Assembly (NCBI RefSeq): GCF_031583065.1
Contig: NZ_CP134053.1
Span: forward strand, 3,472,001 to 3,536,000
DNA: 64,000 nucleotides
Direction: 5' to 3'
From: Streptomyces sp. CGMCC 4.7035
GTDB taxonomy: Bacteria > Actinomycetota > Actinomycetes > Streptomycetales > Streptomycetaceae
The notes beneath the pieces were generated by a model, which worked only from the letters and a program-made list of their open reading frames with translations, was not told the origin of the DNA and did no database searches. Below, piece by piece: positions 50,370-60,658 of this stretch. Made by a program: the position numbers and the translations under genes. The first letter of the stretch is position 1; every line of letters starts with the position of its first letter.

Positions 50370-52637
50370 ATGTCTCACCTTCGCGCACCGGCCGCACGCG
50401 CAGACCGCCGTGAGAGCGGGCGGCACGGGCGACCGGTCGCCCGCACCGTCCCCTCGCTGCCCGAGACCCAGATACGGCCCCAGCTGCTGCGCCTGGCGAT
50501 CCTGCCGCCCATCGCGGTGGCCCTCAGCGCCTGCGCCGCAGTGCTTTTCACCGTCCGCTCCACCGGCGCGCGCCCCACCCTCACGCTCTGGGCCGTGCTC
50601 GCGGGCGCCCTCGGGGTGACCGTCGTGGGCATCGTCGTCGCCGCCGTGGCCGCCGACCGCGCCGCCGGATCCGTGGCCGAGCGCCTCGACGCGCTGCGCC
50701 GCGCCTGCGCCCGCGGCGAGGACGAACTGCGCGCCCTCGTCGAGGCGCTGCGCCGTGGCGAGGGGCCGCCCGCGCGCAAGCCGCACGGCAAGCCCGCCAC
50801 GGACGCCGACGACTTCGAGTTGCTCGCCGCCGAGCTGGCGCGGGCCCACGAGGGCGCCGTCACCGCGGTCGTCCAGGCCGCGCAGCTCTCCAGCCACGCG
50901 GGCAGCGAGCAGAAGCTCGAGGTGTTCGTCAACCTCGCGCGGCGCCTTCAGTCGCTCGTGCACCGGGAGATCTCGATCCTCGACGAGCTGGAGAACGAGA
51001 TCGAGGACCCCGACCTGCTCAAGGGCCTCTTCCACGTCGACCACCTCGCCACCCGCATCCGGCGCCACGCCGAGAACCTCGCCGTGCTGGGCGGCGCCGT
51101 GTCGCGCCGTCAGTGGAGCAACCCGGTCTCCATGACGGAGGTGCTGCGCTCCGCGATCGCCGAGGTCGAGCAGTACTCGCGGGTCAAGCTGGTGCCGCCG
51201 ATCGACGGCACCCTGCGCGGGCACGCCGTCGCCGACGTCATCCATCTGCTGGCCGAACTCGTCGAGAACGCCACGGTGTTCTCCGCGCCGCACACCCAGG
51301 TGCTGCTCCGCGCGGGCCTCGTCACCTCGGGGCTCGCCGTCGAGGTCGAGGACCGCGGCCTTGGCATGCCGCCGGCCGAACAGAACAAGATGAACGCCCT
51401 GCTCGCCGACCCCGACCAGGTCAACGTCGCCAGCCTGCTGGCGGACGGCCGCATCGGCCTGTTCGTCGTCTCCCAGCTCGCCCGGCGCCACGGCATCCAC
51501 GTCCGGCTGCAGACCAACATCTACGGCGGCGTCCAGGCGGTGCTCGTCGTTCCGCAGGGGCTGCTCGGGCCGGCCCCCGGCACGCCCGGGACCATGACGC
51601 CGGCGGTGCCGCGGGGGTCGGCCGGAGGCGTGGGGTCGTTCGGGTCGTCCGCTTTGACGGGGTCGCTCGGGTCGGCTGGAGGCGCGGGGTCGTTCGGGTC
51701 GCCTGCCGTGACGGGGATGCCGGGGTCGGCCGGAAGCATGGGGTCGCTCGGGTCGTCCGCCGTGGCGGGGGTGTCGGGTTCCGCCGGAAGCATCGAGTCG
51801 TTCGGGTCGTCCGCTGTGACGGGGTCGCTCTGGTCGGCTGGAGGCGCGGGGTCGTTCGGGTCGCCTGCCGTGACGGGGATGCCGGGGTCGGCCGGAAGCA
51901 TGGGGTCGCTCGGGTCGCCTGCCGTGACAGGGGTGCCGGGGACGGCCGTTGGCGGCGCCCATGACCAGGCCCGGCCGTCGCAGGGCGCCCGGCCCGTACA
52001 CCCGTCGTCGTCCGGGGCCGAGCATTCCGACCCCATGTCTTCCGGGGCATGGCAGCCGCAGCACGACCGGATCCCGGCCGCCCCCGCCCGGTCCCCACTG
52101 CCGGTGCGCGACACCGACTCCCGACGGCCCAACCCCGCCGAGGCGCTGCCCGGCATCCGCCCCGTAGACCGGCCGACCGCCGAGGAGAACGCGAACAGAC
52201 CGCCGGCACCGCTGAACGGCGCCGTACGCGGCACCATGGCCAAGCCCCAACTGCCCCGGCGCCGCGCCCAGGAGCACATCGCACCCCAGCTCCGCGGCGG
52301 CCCCACACCGTCCGTCCGCCAGGATCCCGACCAGCACATCGGCCACGACCCGGGCCTGATGGCCGCTTTCCAGCGGGGCATCAGCCTCGCCGAGTCCGCG
52401 CAGCGGCCGGAGCCCGCCCACACCGAGGCGGACACACACACGGCCCCCGCCACGGCCCCGCACACCGACGTACCCCTGGACGTCCTGCACCTGGACACGG
52501 GGCTCTCCGGCGACCTACCGGCGCCCTCCCTCGACGTACCGCGCAAGGGCCTGGCGCGCACAGCCGAAGCGCCGGCCCCGCACGCGCCCGACTACGACCT
52601 GACTGCCCGGCACGACGGGAGCGCACCGGCCGGATGA
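50370..52637 (+). CDS. cvnA: Conservon sensor-like histidine kinase CvnA with repeat linker
   Basis: About 755-aa membrane protein of the streptomycete conservon, a G-protein-like signalling complex. Two hydrophobic segments (LLRLAILPPIAVALSACAAVLF and LWAVLAGALGVTVVGIVVAAVA) enclose a very short loop. A coiled/HAMP-like part follows, then LARRLQSLVHREI and the HATPase domain (LAELVENATVFSAPHT N-box; VEDRGLGMPP G-box; GRIGLFVVSQLARRHGI). The C-terminal 320 residues are disordered, including a tandem-repeat Gly/Ser stretch. ATG 50370 has GAGGA nearby; ATG 50298 is possible. The 4-bp distance to the next possible start suggests coupling. Confidence 0.9.
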   Translation: MSHLRAPAARADRRESGRHGRPVARTVPSLPETQIRPQLLRLAILPPIAVALSACAAVLFTVRSTGARPTLTLWAVLAGALGVTVVGIVVAAVAADRAAGSVAERLDALRRACARGEDELRALVEALRRGEGPPARKPHGKPATDADDFELLAAELARAHEGAVTAVVQAAQLSSHAGSEQKLEVFVNLARRLQSLVHREISILDELENEIEDPDLLKGLFHVDHLATRIRRHAENLAVLGGAVSRRQWSNPVSMTEVLRSAIAEVEQYSRVKLVPPIDGTLRGHAVADVIHLLAELVENATVFSAPHTQVLLRAGLVTSGLAVEVEDRGLGMPPAEQNKMNALLADPDQVNVASLLADGRIGLFVVSQLARRHGIHVRLQTNIYGGVQAVLVVPQGLLGPAPGTPGTMTPAVPRGSAGGVGSFGSSALTGSLGSAGGAGSFGSPAVTGMPGSAGSMGSLGSSAVAGVSGSAGSIESFGSSAVTGSLWSAGGAGSFGSPAVTGMPGSAGSMGSLGSPAVTGVPGTAVGGAHDQARPSQGARPVHPSSSGAEHSDPMSSGAWQPQHDRIPAAPARSPLPVRDTDSRRPNPAEALPGIRPVDRPTAEENANRPPAPLNGAVRGTMAKPQLPRRRAQEHIAPQLRGGPTPSVRQDPDQHIGHDPGLMAAFQRGISLAESAQRPEPAHTEADTHTAPATAPHTDVPLDVLHLDTGLSGDLPAPSLDVPRKGLARTAEAPAPHAPDYDLTARHDGSAPAG
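51610..51950 (+). repeat. Degenerate tandem repeats in the cvnA linker
   Basis: About ten short units encoding variants of GSAGGAGSFGSPAVTGMP. One 85-bp block is exact in two places (51671-51755 and 51833-51917, offset 162 bp). The repeat stays in frame. Confidence 0.85.
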
Positions 52638-52711
52638 CCACGCCCACGCCCACGCCCACCCCCACCCCGTCCGCTCCCGCAGACCCGCGTACCCCAAGGA
52701 GTCGATCCATC

Positions 52712-53146
52712 ATGGCGAGCGAAGCGCCGACCGCCCATGCTTCCGATCTCGACTGGCTGATGAGCGGCCTCGTGCAGCGCGTACCGCACACCACGAGTGC
52801 GGTCCTCCTCTCCTGCGACGGCCTCGTGAAGTCCGTGCACGGCCTCGACCCGGACAGCGCCGACCACATGGCCGCCCTCGCCTCGGGTCTCTACTCGCTC
52901 GGCCGCAGCGCGGGCGTTCGTTTCGGGGACGGCGGCGACGTGCGGCAGGTCGTGGTCGAGCTCGACTCGACCCTGCTGTTCGTCACCACCGCGGGCTCCG
53001 GCACATGCCTGGCCGTTCTCGCCGGCCGCGAGGCAGACGCCGCGGTCCTCGGCTACGAGATGGCGATGCTCGTCAAGAGCGTGCGGCCGTACCTGATGAC
53101 CGCGCCTCGCCAGCCCGTCGGCCGGTCCACCGCGATGAGGCCTTGA
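52712..53146 (+). CDS. cvnB: Roadblock/LC7 domain protein CvnB
   Basis: 144-aa conservon component thought to act as a GTPase-regulating partner of CvnD. It shows DWLMSGLVQRVPHTTSAVLLSCDGLVKSVHGLD...ADHMAALASGLYSLGRSAG, the typical roadblock fold of streptomycetes. ATG 52712 has AAGGAG upstream. An earlier ATG at 52634, which overlaps the cvnA stop (ATGA), would add a (TP)n-rich tail of 26 residues; either is possible. Confidence 0.92.
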   Translation: MASEAPTAHASDLDWLMSGLVQRVPHTTSAVLLSCDGLVKSVHGLDPDSADHMAALASGLYSLGRSAGVRFGDGGDVRQVVVELDSTLLFVTTAGSGTCLAVLAGREADAAVLGYEMAMLVKSVRPYLMTAPRQPVGRSTAMRP

Positions 53147-53148
53147 GC

Positions 53149-53520
53149 GTGCCCGCGGTCGGCGACGGCCCCTGGCTCGACGACGCCGCCGGACGACTGG
53201 TGCGCCCCTACACGGTCAGCAACGGCCGCACCCGGCCGACCGCCGCACTCGATCTCCTGTCGCAGGTGATGGCCACCGGCGCCACCCCCCTCGGCTACCT
53301 CGGCCCCGAGCACGCCCAGGCACTCGACCTGTGCCGGGCACCCGTCTCGGTCGCCGAGGTGGCCGCCCACCTCAAGCTGCCGGCGGCGGTCACCAAGGTG
53401 CTGCTGTCCGACCTCGTGGACTGCGGGGCGCTCACCACCAAGCCCCCGGCGTTCCACCACAACCCCACTGACCGGTCTCTTCTGGAGGCAGTGCTCGATG
53501 GACTACGACGACAGCTCTGA
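53149..53520 (+). CDS. cvnC: DUF742 family protein CvnC
   Basis: 123-aa conservon protein with a winged-helix-like fold (RLVRPYTVSNGRTRPTAALDLLSQVMATG; EHAQALDLCRAPVSVAEVAAHLKLPAAVTKVLLSDLVDCGAL). GTG 53149 lies 9 nt after GAGG; a TTG at 53143 is also in frame. It overlaps cvnD by 23 bp. It presumably links the kinase to the GTPase. Confidence 0.92.
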   Translation: MPAVGDGPWLDDAAGRLVRPYTVSNGRTRPTAALDLLSQVMATGATPLGYLGPEHAQALDLCRAPVSVAEVAAHLKLPAAVTKVLLSDLVDCGALTTKPPAFHHNPTDRSLLEAVLDGLRRQL

Positions 53521-54097
53521 TCCCTTCCCCACCGCACTCAAGATCCTGGTGGCGGGAGGGTTCGGAGTAGGCAAGACGACCTTCGTGGGCGCGGTGAGCG
53601 AGATCGCGCCGCTCAGCACGGAGGAGCTGCTCACCACGGTCAGCGCCGCGACCGACAATCTCGACGGGATCGAGAACAAGGTCGAGACGACCGTGGCGAT
53701 GGACTTCGGCCGCATCACCCTCGACCCGCAGCACGTGCTGTATCTGTTCGGCACCCCCGGACAGGAACGGTTCTGGTTCATGTGGGACGAGCTGTCCGAA
53801 GGCGCGCTCGGCGCGGTGATCCTCGCCGACACCCGCCGCCTGGAGGACTGCTTCGCCGCCGTCGACTTCTTCGAGCAGCGCGGCCTGGGGTTCATCGTCG
53901 CAGTCAACGAGTTCGACGGCTCCTACCGCTACGACCCCGAGGAGGTACGCGCCGCCATCGATCTCGACCCCGAGATCCCCGTCGTGCGCTGCGACGCCCG
54001 GATCTCCAGCTCCGGTGTGCAGACCTTGCTCACGCTCGTCCGCCACCTTCTCGCACACGCCCCGGCACCGGCCCCGAGCCGGGGAGCCCACACATGA
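53498..54097 (+). CDS. cvnD: Conservon GTP-binding protein CvnD
   Basis: 199-aa small GTPase-like protein. P-loop GGFGVGKTT, switch II-like [16 protein letters not shown] (DxxG region replaced by GTPG) and the specificity strand [10 protein letters not shown]. These fit the streptomycete conservon G proteins, which couple to the kinase and roadblock partners at the membrane. It overlaps the following GAF gene by 4 bp (ATGA). Confidence 0.94.
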   Translation: MDYDDSSDPFPTALKILVAGGFGVGKTTFVGAVSEIAPLSTEELLTTVSAATDNLDGIENKVETTVAMDFGRITLDPQHVLYLFGTPGQERFWFMWDELSEGALGAVILADTRRLEDCFAAVDFFEQRGLGFIVAVNEFDGSYRYDPEEVRAAIDLDPEIPVVRCDARISSSGVQTLLTLVRHLLAHAPAPAPSRGAHT

Positions 54098-54654
54098 CCC
54101 TGAGCCGACTGCTGCTGACCCCCGAGGACGGGGACGCCGCCGCACGCGTGAGCAGGCTGCGCCGGCTCGGCCTCGGCGAGCGCGCCGAACCGGAGTTCGA
54201 CGCCTTCGCGGACCGGCTCGCCACTCTGGCCGCGGTGCCGTACGCGATGGTCAACTTCATCGACGAGCACCGGCAGTTCTTCGCGGGCCTGCACCAGCCC
54301 GGCGACCGCCCGCTCACCGAGCTCGCCGCCCCGGACGGCGCGGGCGAGGCACCGGTTCGCCACCTGGGCCGCGAGTACGGCTTCTGCCCGCATGTGGTCG
54401 TCAGGCGCAAGGCGCTCGTCCTGGAGGACGTCGGCGACTATCCGCGCTTCGCCGGCAACCCGATCGTCGACGAACTCGGCATCCGCTCCTACCTCGGCGC
54501 TCCGCTCGTCGACCGCACGGGCATGGCCCTCGGCACGGTCTGCGCCGTCGACGTCGCACCGCGTCCCTGGGGCCGGGCGGGCCTGGAGACCATCAAGGCG
54601 CTGGCCGCGGAGCTGGCCGAGCGGATCGAACGGAGGGACGGCGGCGGGATCTGA
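54094..54654 (+). CDS. GAF domain protein at the conservon's 3' end
   Basis: 186-aa single GAF domain ([89 protein letters not shown]). The Cys in FCPHV is a possible ligand. ATGA overlap with cvnD implies it is part of the conservon output or sensing. No effector domain is attached. Confidence 0.88.
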   Translation: MTLSRLLLTPEDGDAAARVSRLRRLGLGERAEPEFDAFADRLATLAAVPYAMVNFIDEHRQFFAGLHQPGDRPLTELAAPDGAGEAPVRHLGREYGFCPHVVVRRKALVLEDVGDYPRFAGNPIVDELGIRSYLGAPLVDRTGMALGTVCAVDVAPRPWGRAGLETIKALAAELAERIERRDGGGI

Positions 54655-54971
54655 GGGGGCGTCAGCCGGATCGCGCCGACCGTGCCTGTCCTGCGGATCC
54701 GGCCCGGTCGTGTTCGAGGCCCTGTCTTCGTGGAGAAGCCCCTGGACATCGTCATCGAGCGTTGCAACGCCGGGCACCGGGCGGTGTGGTCGCGCCACTG
54801 CCAGGGACGCGGGTGGCGGGGTGTGAAGGAAAGCTGCGGCCGAGCTTAAGAAAACCTCGATGGACCGGGACGCCGCCGTACGGCAGATTTCTACGCGATC
54901 ACACCCCACTTCCCGGTTCGGGCTCCTTCGGCATGCCCTCCTCCGGGATCTCAAGCACAGGAGCCGTGGCG
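54655..54971 (+). other. Intergenic region before tdh
   Basis: No gene is supported. It contains an AT-rich patch (AGCTTAAGAAAACCTCGATGG, 54843-54863, only partly symmetric) that is probably promoter or operator DNA. An AGGAG ribosome site lies at 54959-54963. Confidence 0.4.
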
Positions 54972-56000
54972 TTGAAGGCGCTGGTCAAGGAGAAGGCGGA
55001 GCCCGGCCTGTGGCTCACGGACGTTCCGGAGCCGCAGATCGGTCCCGGTGACGTACTGATCAAGGTCCTCAGGACCGGGATCTGCGGCACCGACCTGCAC
55101 ATCAGGTCCTGGGACGGCTGGGCGCAGCAGGCCATCCGGACGCCGCTCGTGGTCGGGCACGAGTTCGTCGGCGAGGTCGTCGAGACCGGCCGTGACGTCA
55201 CGGAGATCCAGGTCGGCGACCGGGTCAGCGGCGAGGGCCACCTGGTGTGCGGGAAGTGCCGCAACTGCCTGGCCGGGCGTCGCCATCTGTGCCGCGCGAC
55301 GGTCGGTCTGGGCGTCGGACGCGACGGCGCGTTCGCCGAGTACGTTGCGCTGCCCGCGTCCAACGTCTGGGTGCACCGCGTGCCCGTCGACCTCGACGTC
55401 GCCGCGATCTTCGACCCGTTCGGCAACGCCGTGCACACGGCCCTGTCCTTCCCGCTGGTCGGCGAGGACGTGCTGATCACCGGGGCGGGCCCGATCGGTC
55501 TGATGGCCGCCGCCGTGGCCCGGCACGCGGGCGCCCGCAACGTCGTCGTCACCGACGTCAGCGAGGAGCGCCTGGAGCTGGCGCGCAAGATCGGCGCGAG
55601 CCTCGCGCTGAACGTCTCGACCGCCACGATCGCCGACGGGCAGCGCGAACTCGGGCTGCGCGAGGGCTTCGACATCGGCCTGGAGATGTCCGGCCGCCCC
55701 GAGGCGATGCGCGACATGATCGCCAACATGACGCACGGCGGCCGGATCGCCATGCTCGGCCTGCCCGCCCAGGAGTTCCCCGTCGACTGGGCCCGGATCG
55801 TCACCTCCATGATCACCATCAAGGGCATCTACGGCCGCGAGATGTTCGAGACGTGGTACGCGATGTCGGTCCTGCTGGAGGGCGGGCTCGACCTGGCGCC
55901 CGTGATCACGGGACGGTACGACTACCGCGACTACGAGGCGGCGTTCGCCGATGCGGCGAGCGGTCGCGGCGGCAAGATCATCCTCGACTGGACCGCATAA
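54972..56000 (+). CDS. tdh: L-threonine 3-dehydrogenase
   Basis: 342-aa zinc alcohol-dehydrogenase family enzyme oxidising L-threonine to 2-amino-3-ketobutyrate. The catalytic zinc site is Cys38 (GICGTDLHI) and His63-Glu64 (GHEFVGEV). Structural zinc cysteines are in [18 protein letters not shown]. Rossmann motif [19 protein letters not shown] start ([12 protein letters not shown]) is chosen because AGGAG lies 8 nt upstream and the family begins [15 protein letters not shown]; the GTG at 54966 is too close to the ribosome site. It forms an operon with kbl, 35 bp downstream. Confidence 0.94.
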   Translation: MKALVKEKAEPGLWLTDVPEPQIGPGDVLIKVLRTGICGTDLHIRSWDGWAQQAIRTPLVVGHEFVGEVVETGRDVTEIQVGDRVSGEGHLVCGKCRNCLAGRRHLCRATVGLGVGRDGAFAEYVALPASNVWVHRVPVDLDVAAIFDPFGNAVHTALSFPLVGEDVLITGAGPIGLMAAAVARHAGARNVVVTDVSEERLELARKIGASLALNVSTATIADGQRELGLREGFDIGLEMSGRPEAMRDMIANMTHGGRIAMLGLPAQEFPVDWARIVTSMITIKGIYGREMFETWYAMSVLLEGGLDLAPVITGRYDYRDYEAAFADAASGRGGKIILDWTA

Positions 56001-56035
56001 CTTCCCTTTCGCGTAAGCATTACAGGAGCCCCCTC

Positions 56036-57247
<1,212 letters not shown>

Positions 57248-57262
57248 CCGGTCCGGACATTT

Positions 57263-57279
57263 TGCGATAATCGTTCGCA
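57263..57279 (+). promoter_or_regulatory. Palindromic site at the lysR start
   Basis: TGCGA-N7-TCGCA with an inner CGAT-A-ATCG; also holds GATAAT, a possible -10 hexamer. Overlaps the ATG of the LysR gene. Confidence 0.45.
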
Positions 57280-58184
57280 TGATCGAAGCGCGGCGGCTCC
57301 ACATCCTCCGTGCGGTGGCCGACCATCGCACGGTGACGGCGGCTGCCGCCGCGCTGTACCTCACCCCGTCGGCCGTCTCCCAGCAGCTCACCGCGCTGGA
57401 ACAGGAGACCGGCCACCGGCTCGTCGAGCGGAGCGCCAAGGGCGTACGGCTGACCCCGGCCGGCGAGATTCTGCTCGGCCACACCCACGCCGTCCTCGCC
57501 CAGCTGGAGCGGGCCGAGGCCGAGCTGGCGGCCTACGGCGCGGGTTCGGCGGGCACGGTGACGCTGGCCTCCTTCGCCACCGGCATCGGTCTGGTGGTCG
57601 CCCCCGCGCTGGCCCGGCTCGCGCGCACCGCACCCGGCATCCGGGTCCGCGTCCAGGATGCCGAGGGTGATGCCAGCCTGCCGATGGTCCTGGACCGGCA
57701 GGTCGATGTGGCGGTCGCCGTCGAGTACCGGGGCGCGCCCGACGCCGACGACCCCCGGCTCACGCCGATCCCGCTGTACGCCGAACCCTTCGACGCGGTC
57801 GTGCCGGTCACCCACCGGCTCGCCGGCGAGCGCGAGGTCCCGCTCGCCGAACTGGCCAAGGACCCGTGGATCGGCCCGTACCCCGGCAACCCCTGTCACG
57901 ACGTGGTGGTCCTGGCCTGCGAGCATGCCGGATTCCAGCCCCGTCTGGAACACTCCTCGGACGACTTCCGCGCCGTCGTCGCGCTCGCCTCGGCCGACGC
58001 GGGTGTCGCTCTGGTGCCCCGATCGGCCCTGCGCGGCATGGATCTCGCGGGCGTGGTGGTCCGCCCGGTCGACGGGGTCGCCCCCACCCGCCGGGTCTTC
58101 GCCGCCGTCCGCCGGGGCGCGGAGGAGCACCCGTTGATACGCCCGGTACTGGACGCGCTGGTGGAGGCCGCGACAGTCGACTGA
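57279..58184 (+). CDS. LysR family transcriptional regulator
   Basis: 301-aa regulator. HTH LHILRAVADHRTVTAAAAALYLTPSAVSQQLTALEQETGHRLVERSAKGVRLTPAG is at the N-terminus, followed by the periplasmic-binding-like effector domain. It follows kbl by 31 bp in the same direction; the palindrome in that gap suggests its own promoter. A link with threonine catabolism is possible, but only context supports it. Confidence 0.92.
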   Translation: MIEARRLHILRAVADHRTVTAAAAALYLTPSAVSQQLTALEQETGHRLVERSAKGVRLTPAGEILLGHTHAVLAQLERAEAELAAYGAGSAGTVTLASFATGIGLVVAPALARLARTAPGIRVRVQDAEGDASLPMVLDRQVDVAVAVEYRGAPDADDPRLTPIPLYAEPFDAVVPVTHRLAGEREVPLAELAKDPWIGPYPGNPCHDVVVLACEHAGFQPRLEHSSDDFRAVVALASADAGVALVPRSALRGMDLAGVVVRPVDGVAPTRRVFAAVRRGAEEHPLIRPVLDALVEAATVD

Positions 58185-58223
58185 AGGGCGTCACGTCCCC
58201 CACGACGGACGGCGCTCATCTCT

Positions 58224-58242
58224 TATCCGGGATAGCATCCCG
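58224..58242 (+). promoter_or_regulatory. Overlapping palindromes before the XRE-GNAT pair
   Basis: TATCC-G-GGATA (58224-58234) overlaps CGGGAT-AGC-ATCCCG (58228-58242), 18 bp before the XRE start. Probable autoregulatory operator. Confidence 0.65.
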
Positions 58243-58260
58243 AATGTGGGAAGTGATGTC

Positions 58261-58818
58261 ATGGATCCGGCGGACGCCCGCCTCGCCACCCGCCTGGCCG
58301 AGCTGCGGACCGAACACGGCTGGTCCCTGGATGAACTGGCGGAGCGCAGCGGCGTGAGCCGCTCCACGCTGTCCCGGGCCGAACGCGGCGAGATCAGCCC
58401 CACGGCCTCGATGCTGAACAGGCTGTGCAGTGTCTACGGCCGCACGATGTCCCAGCTGCTGAGCGAGGTCGAGGCGGAGCACGCGCTGCTGGTGCGTGCC
58501 GCCGAGCAGACCGTGTGGCAGGACGCGGCCTCCGGCTTCGTACGACGATCCGTGTCCCCTCCGCACTCCGGACTGCGCGGCGAACTCGTCGAGGGCCGGC
58601 TCGCGGCAGGCGCCGACATCGCCTATGACCGGCCGCCCATGCCCGGGCTGGAGCAGCACATCTGGGTCCTCGACGGATCGCTGGTGGTGACCGCACAGGA
58701 CGTCGAGCACCGGCTCGCGGCCGGCGACTGCCTTCGGCTGCGGGTATGGGGTCCGACGCGGTTCAGGTGCCCAGGGCCCGACGCCGTGCGGTACGCGCTC
58801 GTGGTGGTGCTCCCGTGA
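58261..58818 (+). CDS. XRE-family regulator with cupin-like C-terminus
   Basis: 185 aa. HTH LATRLAELRTEHGWSLDELAERSGVSRSTLSRAERGEISPTASML (about residues 8-52) is followed by a sensor domain with a small cupin-like barrel (GLEQHIWVLDGSLVVTAQDVEHRLAAGDCLRL). ATG 58261 is chosen with GGGAAG 8 nt upstream; a GTG at 58246 is possible. GTGA overlap with the following acetyltransferase gene indicates a regulator-enzyme pair. Confidence 0.88.
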   Translation: MDPADARLATRLAELRTEHGWSLDELAERSGVSRSTLSRAERGEISPTASMLNRLCSVYGRTMSQLLSEVEAEHALLVRAAEQTVWQDAASGFVRRSVSPPHSGLRGELVEGRLAAGADIAYDRPPMPGLEQHIWVLDGSLVVTAQDVEHRLAAGDCLRLRVWGPTRFRCPGPDAVRYALVVVLP

Positions 58819-59345
58819 CCGCGATCGTCAGGCTGAGCGGGCCCGACGTACTCGCCCGCGCCGGGGAACTGGCCGATCTGCTGACCGACACCGTGCACCA
58901 CGGGGCCTCCGTCGGCTTCCTGTCGCCACTCGACCGGGCCGAGGCCCTGGCCTGGTGGAAGGCGCGGGCGGACGCCGTCGAGACGGGTGGCCTCGCGGTG
59001 TGGACGGCATGCGCCGGGGACCGCGTGACGGGCACGGTGAGCCTCTCCTTCCCGGACAAGCCCAACAGCCGCCACCGCGCCGAGCTGGTCAAACTGATGG
59101 TGCACCGGGACGCCCGCGGCCAGGGCCTGGGGCGCAGGCTGCTGACCGCCGCCGAGCGGGCGGCCGTCGACGCCGGGGTCACCCTGCTCCACCTGGACAC
59201 GGAGACCGGCAGCCCGGCCGAGTCCCTGTACAGCTCGGCGGGCTGGACGCGGGTCGGGGCCATACCGGACTACGCGGCGACACCGACGGGGGCACTGCAC
59301 CCGACGACGATCTTCTACAAGCGGGTGGGGACCCTCGCGGACTGA
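58815..59345 (+). CDS. GNAT family N-acetyltransferase
   Basis: 176-aa acetyl-CoA-dependent transferase. Acetyl-CoA loop ELVKLMVHRDARGQGLGRRLLTAAE (R/QxxGxG/A) and the C-terminal SAESLYSSAGWTRVG fit GNAT. The N-terminal half (TDTVHHGASVGFLSPLDRAEALAWW) is characteristic of a streptomycete subgroup of unknown substrate. It is translated with the XRE regulator. Confidence 0.9.
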   Translation: MTAIVRLSGPDVLARAGELADLLTDTVHHGASVGFLSPLDRAEALAWWKARADAVETGGLAVWTACAGDRVTGTVSLSFPDKPNSRHRAELVKLMVHRDARGQGLGRRLLTAAERAAVDAGVTLLHLDTETGSPAESLYSSAGWTRVGAIPDYAATPTGALHPTTIFYKRVGTLAD

Positions 59346-59386
59346 GCCGTCGCCGGTTGTCAGTGGCGCCCGCTACCGTGCGGGAC

Positions 59387-59746
59387 ATGCCGGATGCCGA
59401 AGACGTACGCCGTATCGCCCTCTCCCTGCCGGACACGACGGAGAAGATCGCCTGGAGCATGCCCACGTTCCGGGTCGCGGGGAAGATGTTCGCCACGCTG
59501 CCCGAGGACGAGACGTCCATGGCGGTGCGCTGCCCCAAGGAGGAGCGGGACGAACTGGTCCTCGCCGAGCCCGGGAAGTTCTGGGTCGCCGGTCATGAGG
59601 CGCAGTTCGCGTGGATCCGGGTGCGCCTCGCCGCCCTGGAGAACGAGGCCGAACTGCACGACATCCTCGCCGACTCCTGGCGCCAGGCGGCCCCGTCGCG
59701 GCTCCTCGACCACCACCCGGAGCTGGGCCTGCCGACCGGGGACTGA
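59387..59746 (+). CDS. MmcQ/YjbR family DNA-binding-like protein
   Basis: 119-aa small protein: DVRRIALSLPDTTEKIAWSMPTFRVAGKMFATL and KEERDELVLAEPGKFW, then WIRVRLAALENEAELHDILADSWRQAAP. This is the YjbR fold (double-wing, DNA-binding-like) found in many bacteria, without a known function. ATG lies just after a TACCGT, -10-like hexamer, so it might be leaderless. Confidence 0.88.
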   Translation: MPDAEDVRRIALSLPDTTEKIAWSMPTFRVAGKMFATLPEDETSMAVRCPKEERDELVLAEPGKFWVAGHEAQFAWIRVRLAALENEAELHDILADSWRQAAPSRLLDHHPELGLPTGD

Positions 59747-59887
59747 CCTGCGCGTTCGTACGACGCCGAGCGGCCGTCTCGCAAGCCACCGCTGAGCGGC
59801 ACATAAACGGGTGCGCGACCACGGCCCCGAGTGCGGTATTGTTTCTGTGCACGTCGGGCCCGGGGAAACCCCAGGTCAGACGGCAAA

Positions 59888-59961
<74 letters not shown>

Positions 59962-59979
59962 CTTGCGAAGTAGCAGGTC

Positions 59980-60013
59980 AGAGGTCGTATCGGAGCACGC
60001 TGATACGACCTCT
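59980..60013 (+). terminator. Terminator after tRNA-Pro
   Basis: 12-bp perfect stem AGAGGTCGTATC / GATACGACCTCT, 10-nt loop, then TTGATCATTTCTT. Confidence 0.88.
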
Positions 60014-60658
60014 TGATCATTTCTTGGGACCATCGCGTACACTCCACGTTCCGCGCTCACCAGCCCGCTGGTGGCCGGGAGGCAGAGAGTGACCGACATT
60101 GACGATTCGACAGTCGCCGTGCCGGATGGTTCCGACGATCTGCCGTAGCACGACCTGACGGTCGGTCAATCAGGCGCCTTGGGACGTGCAAGCCCTTCCA
60201 CGAGGCGGGGCCGGGAGTGCCGTCCGCATCCGTGCCTCGATAGCCCGGCTTGCGCTGGCCACATGGCGAATGAGTCGTGGTCCGCTTGGGCCCACTGGGG
60301 GCCTGGGCCCGTTTGCAGGCGGAGCAGTGCTCTTCGACCAAGCGCCTACCCATCGCGCTGATCACGGGGCTTGTGATCATCGCCGACTGCCGCCCCATTT
60401 CTCCGCCTCGCCGGGCACTATGCGTCGACGGTCCGGTCGCCTTGAAGCTCTTGCCGCTCGTGTCCATGGCTGGTCGCGGCATGACCAGTTCTTGGTGCCG
60501 CGCGGTACCCCGGTTGCCGGGGAATCGTCATGTACAGAACGCCGGCAACGTGGTCATGACATGCCAGGGGCGAGGCGTGGGTCACATGTTTGGTGTGGAT
60601 GTCACACTCCGGGCGCTGCCGCGGCTCTCAGTATTCAGACACGGCAGGAGGTCCAATG
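60014..60658. other. Gene-poor stretch between tRNA-Pro and the ECF41 gene
   Basis: No convincing gene in either strand; open frames lack ribosome sites and family sequence. The right end holds the sigma-factor leader, with a TGTCACA element at 60600-60606 and CGGC 15 bp later (60622-60625), close to the published ECF41 promoter pattern (TGTCACA and CGTC). AGGAGG is at 60646-60651. Confidence 0.5.

Noticed and set aside
51610..51950. Repeats considered as CRISPR or an intergenic repeat array
   Set aside because: They lie inside the cvnA frame and encode Gly/Ser repeats; no unique spacers.
60057..60600. Possible insertion-sequence remnant after tRNA-Pro
   Set aside because: Open frames on both strands have no recognisable transposase sequence and no terminal inverted repeats were seen.
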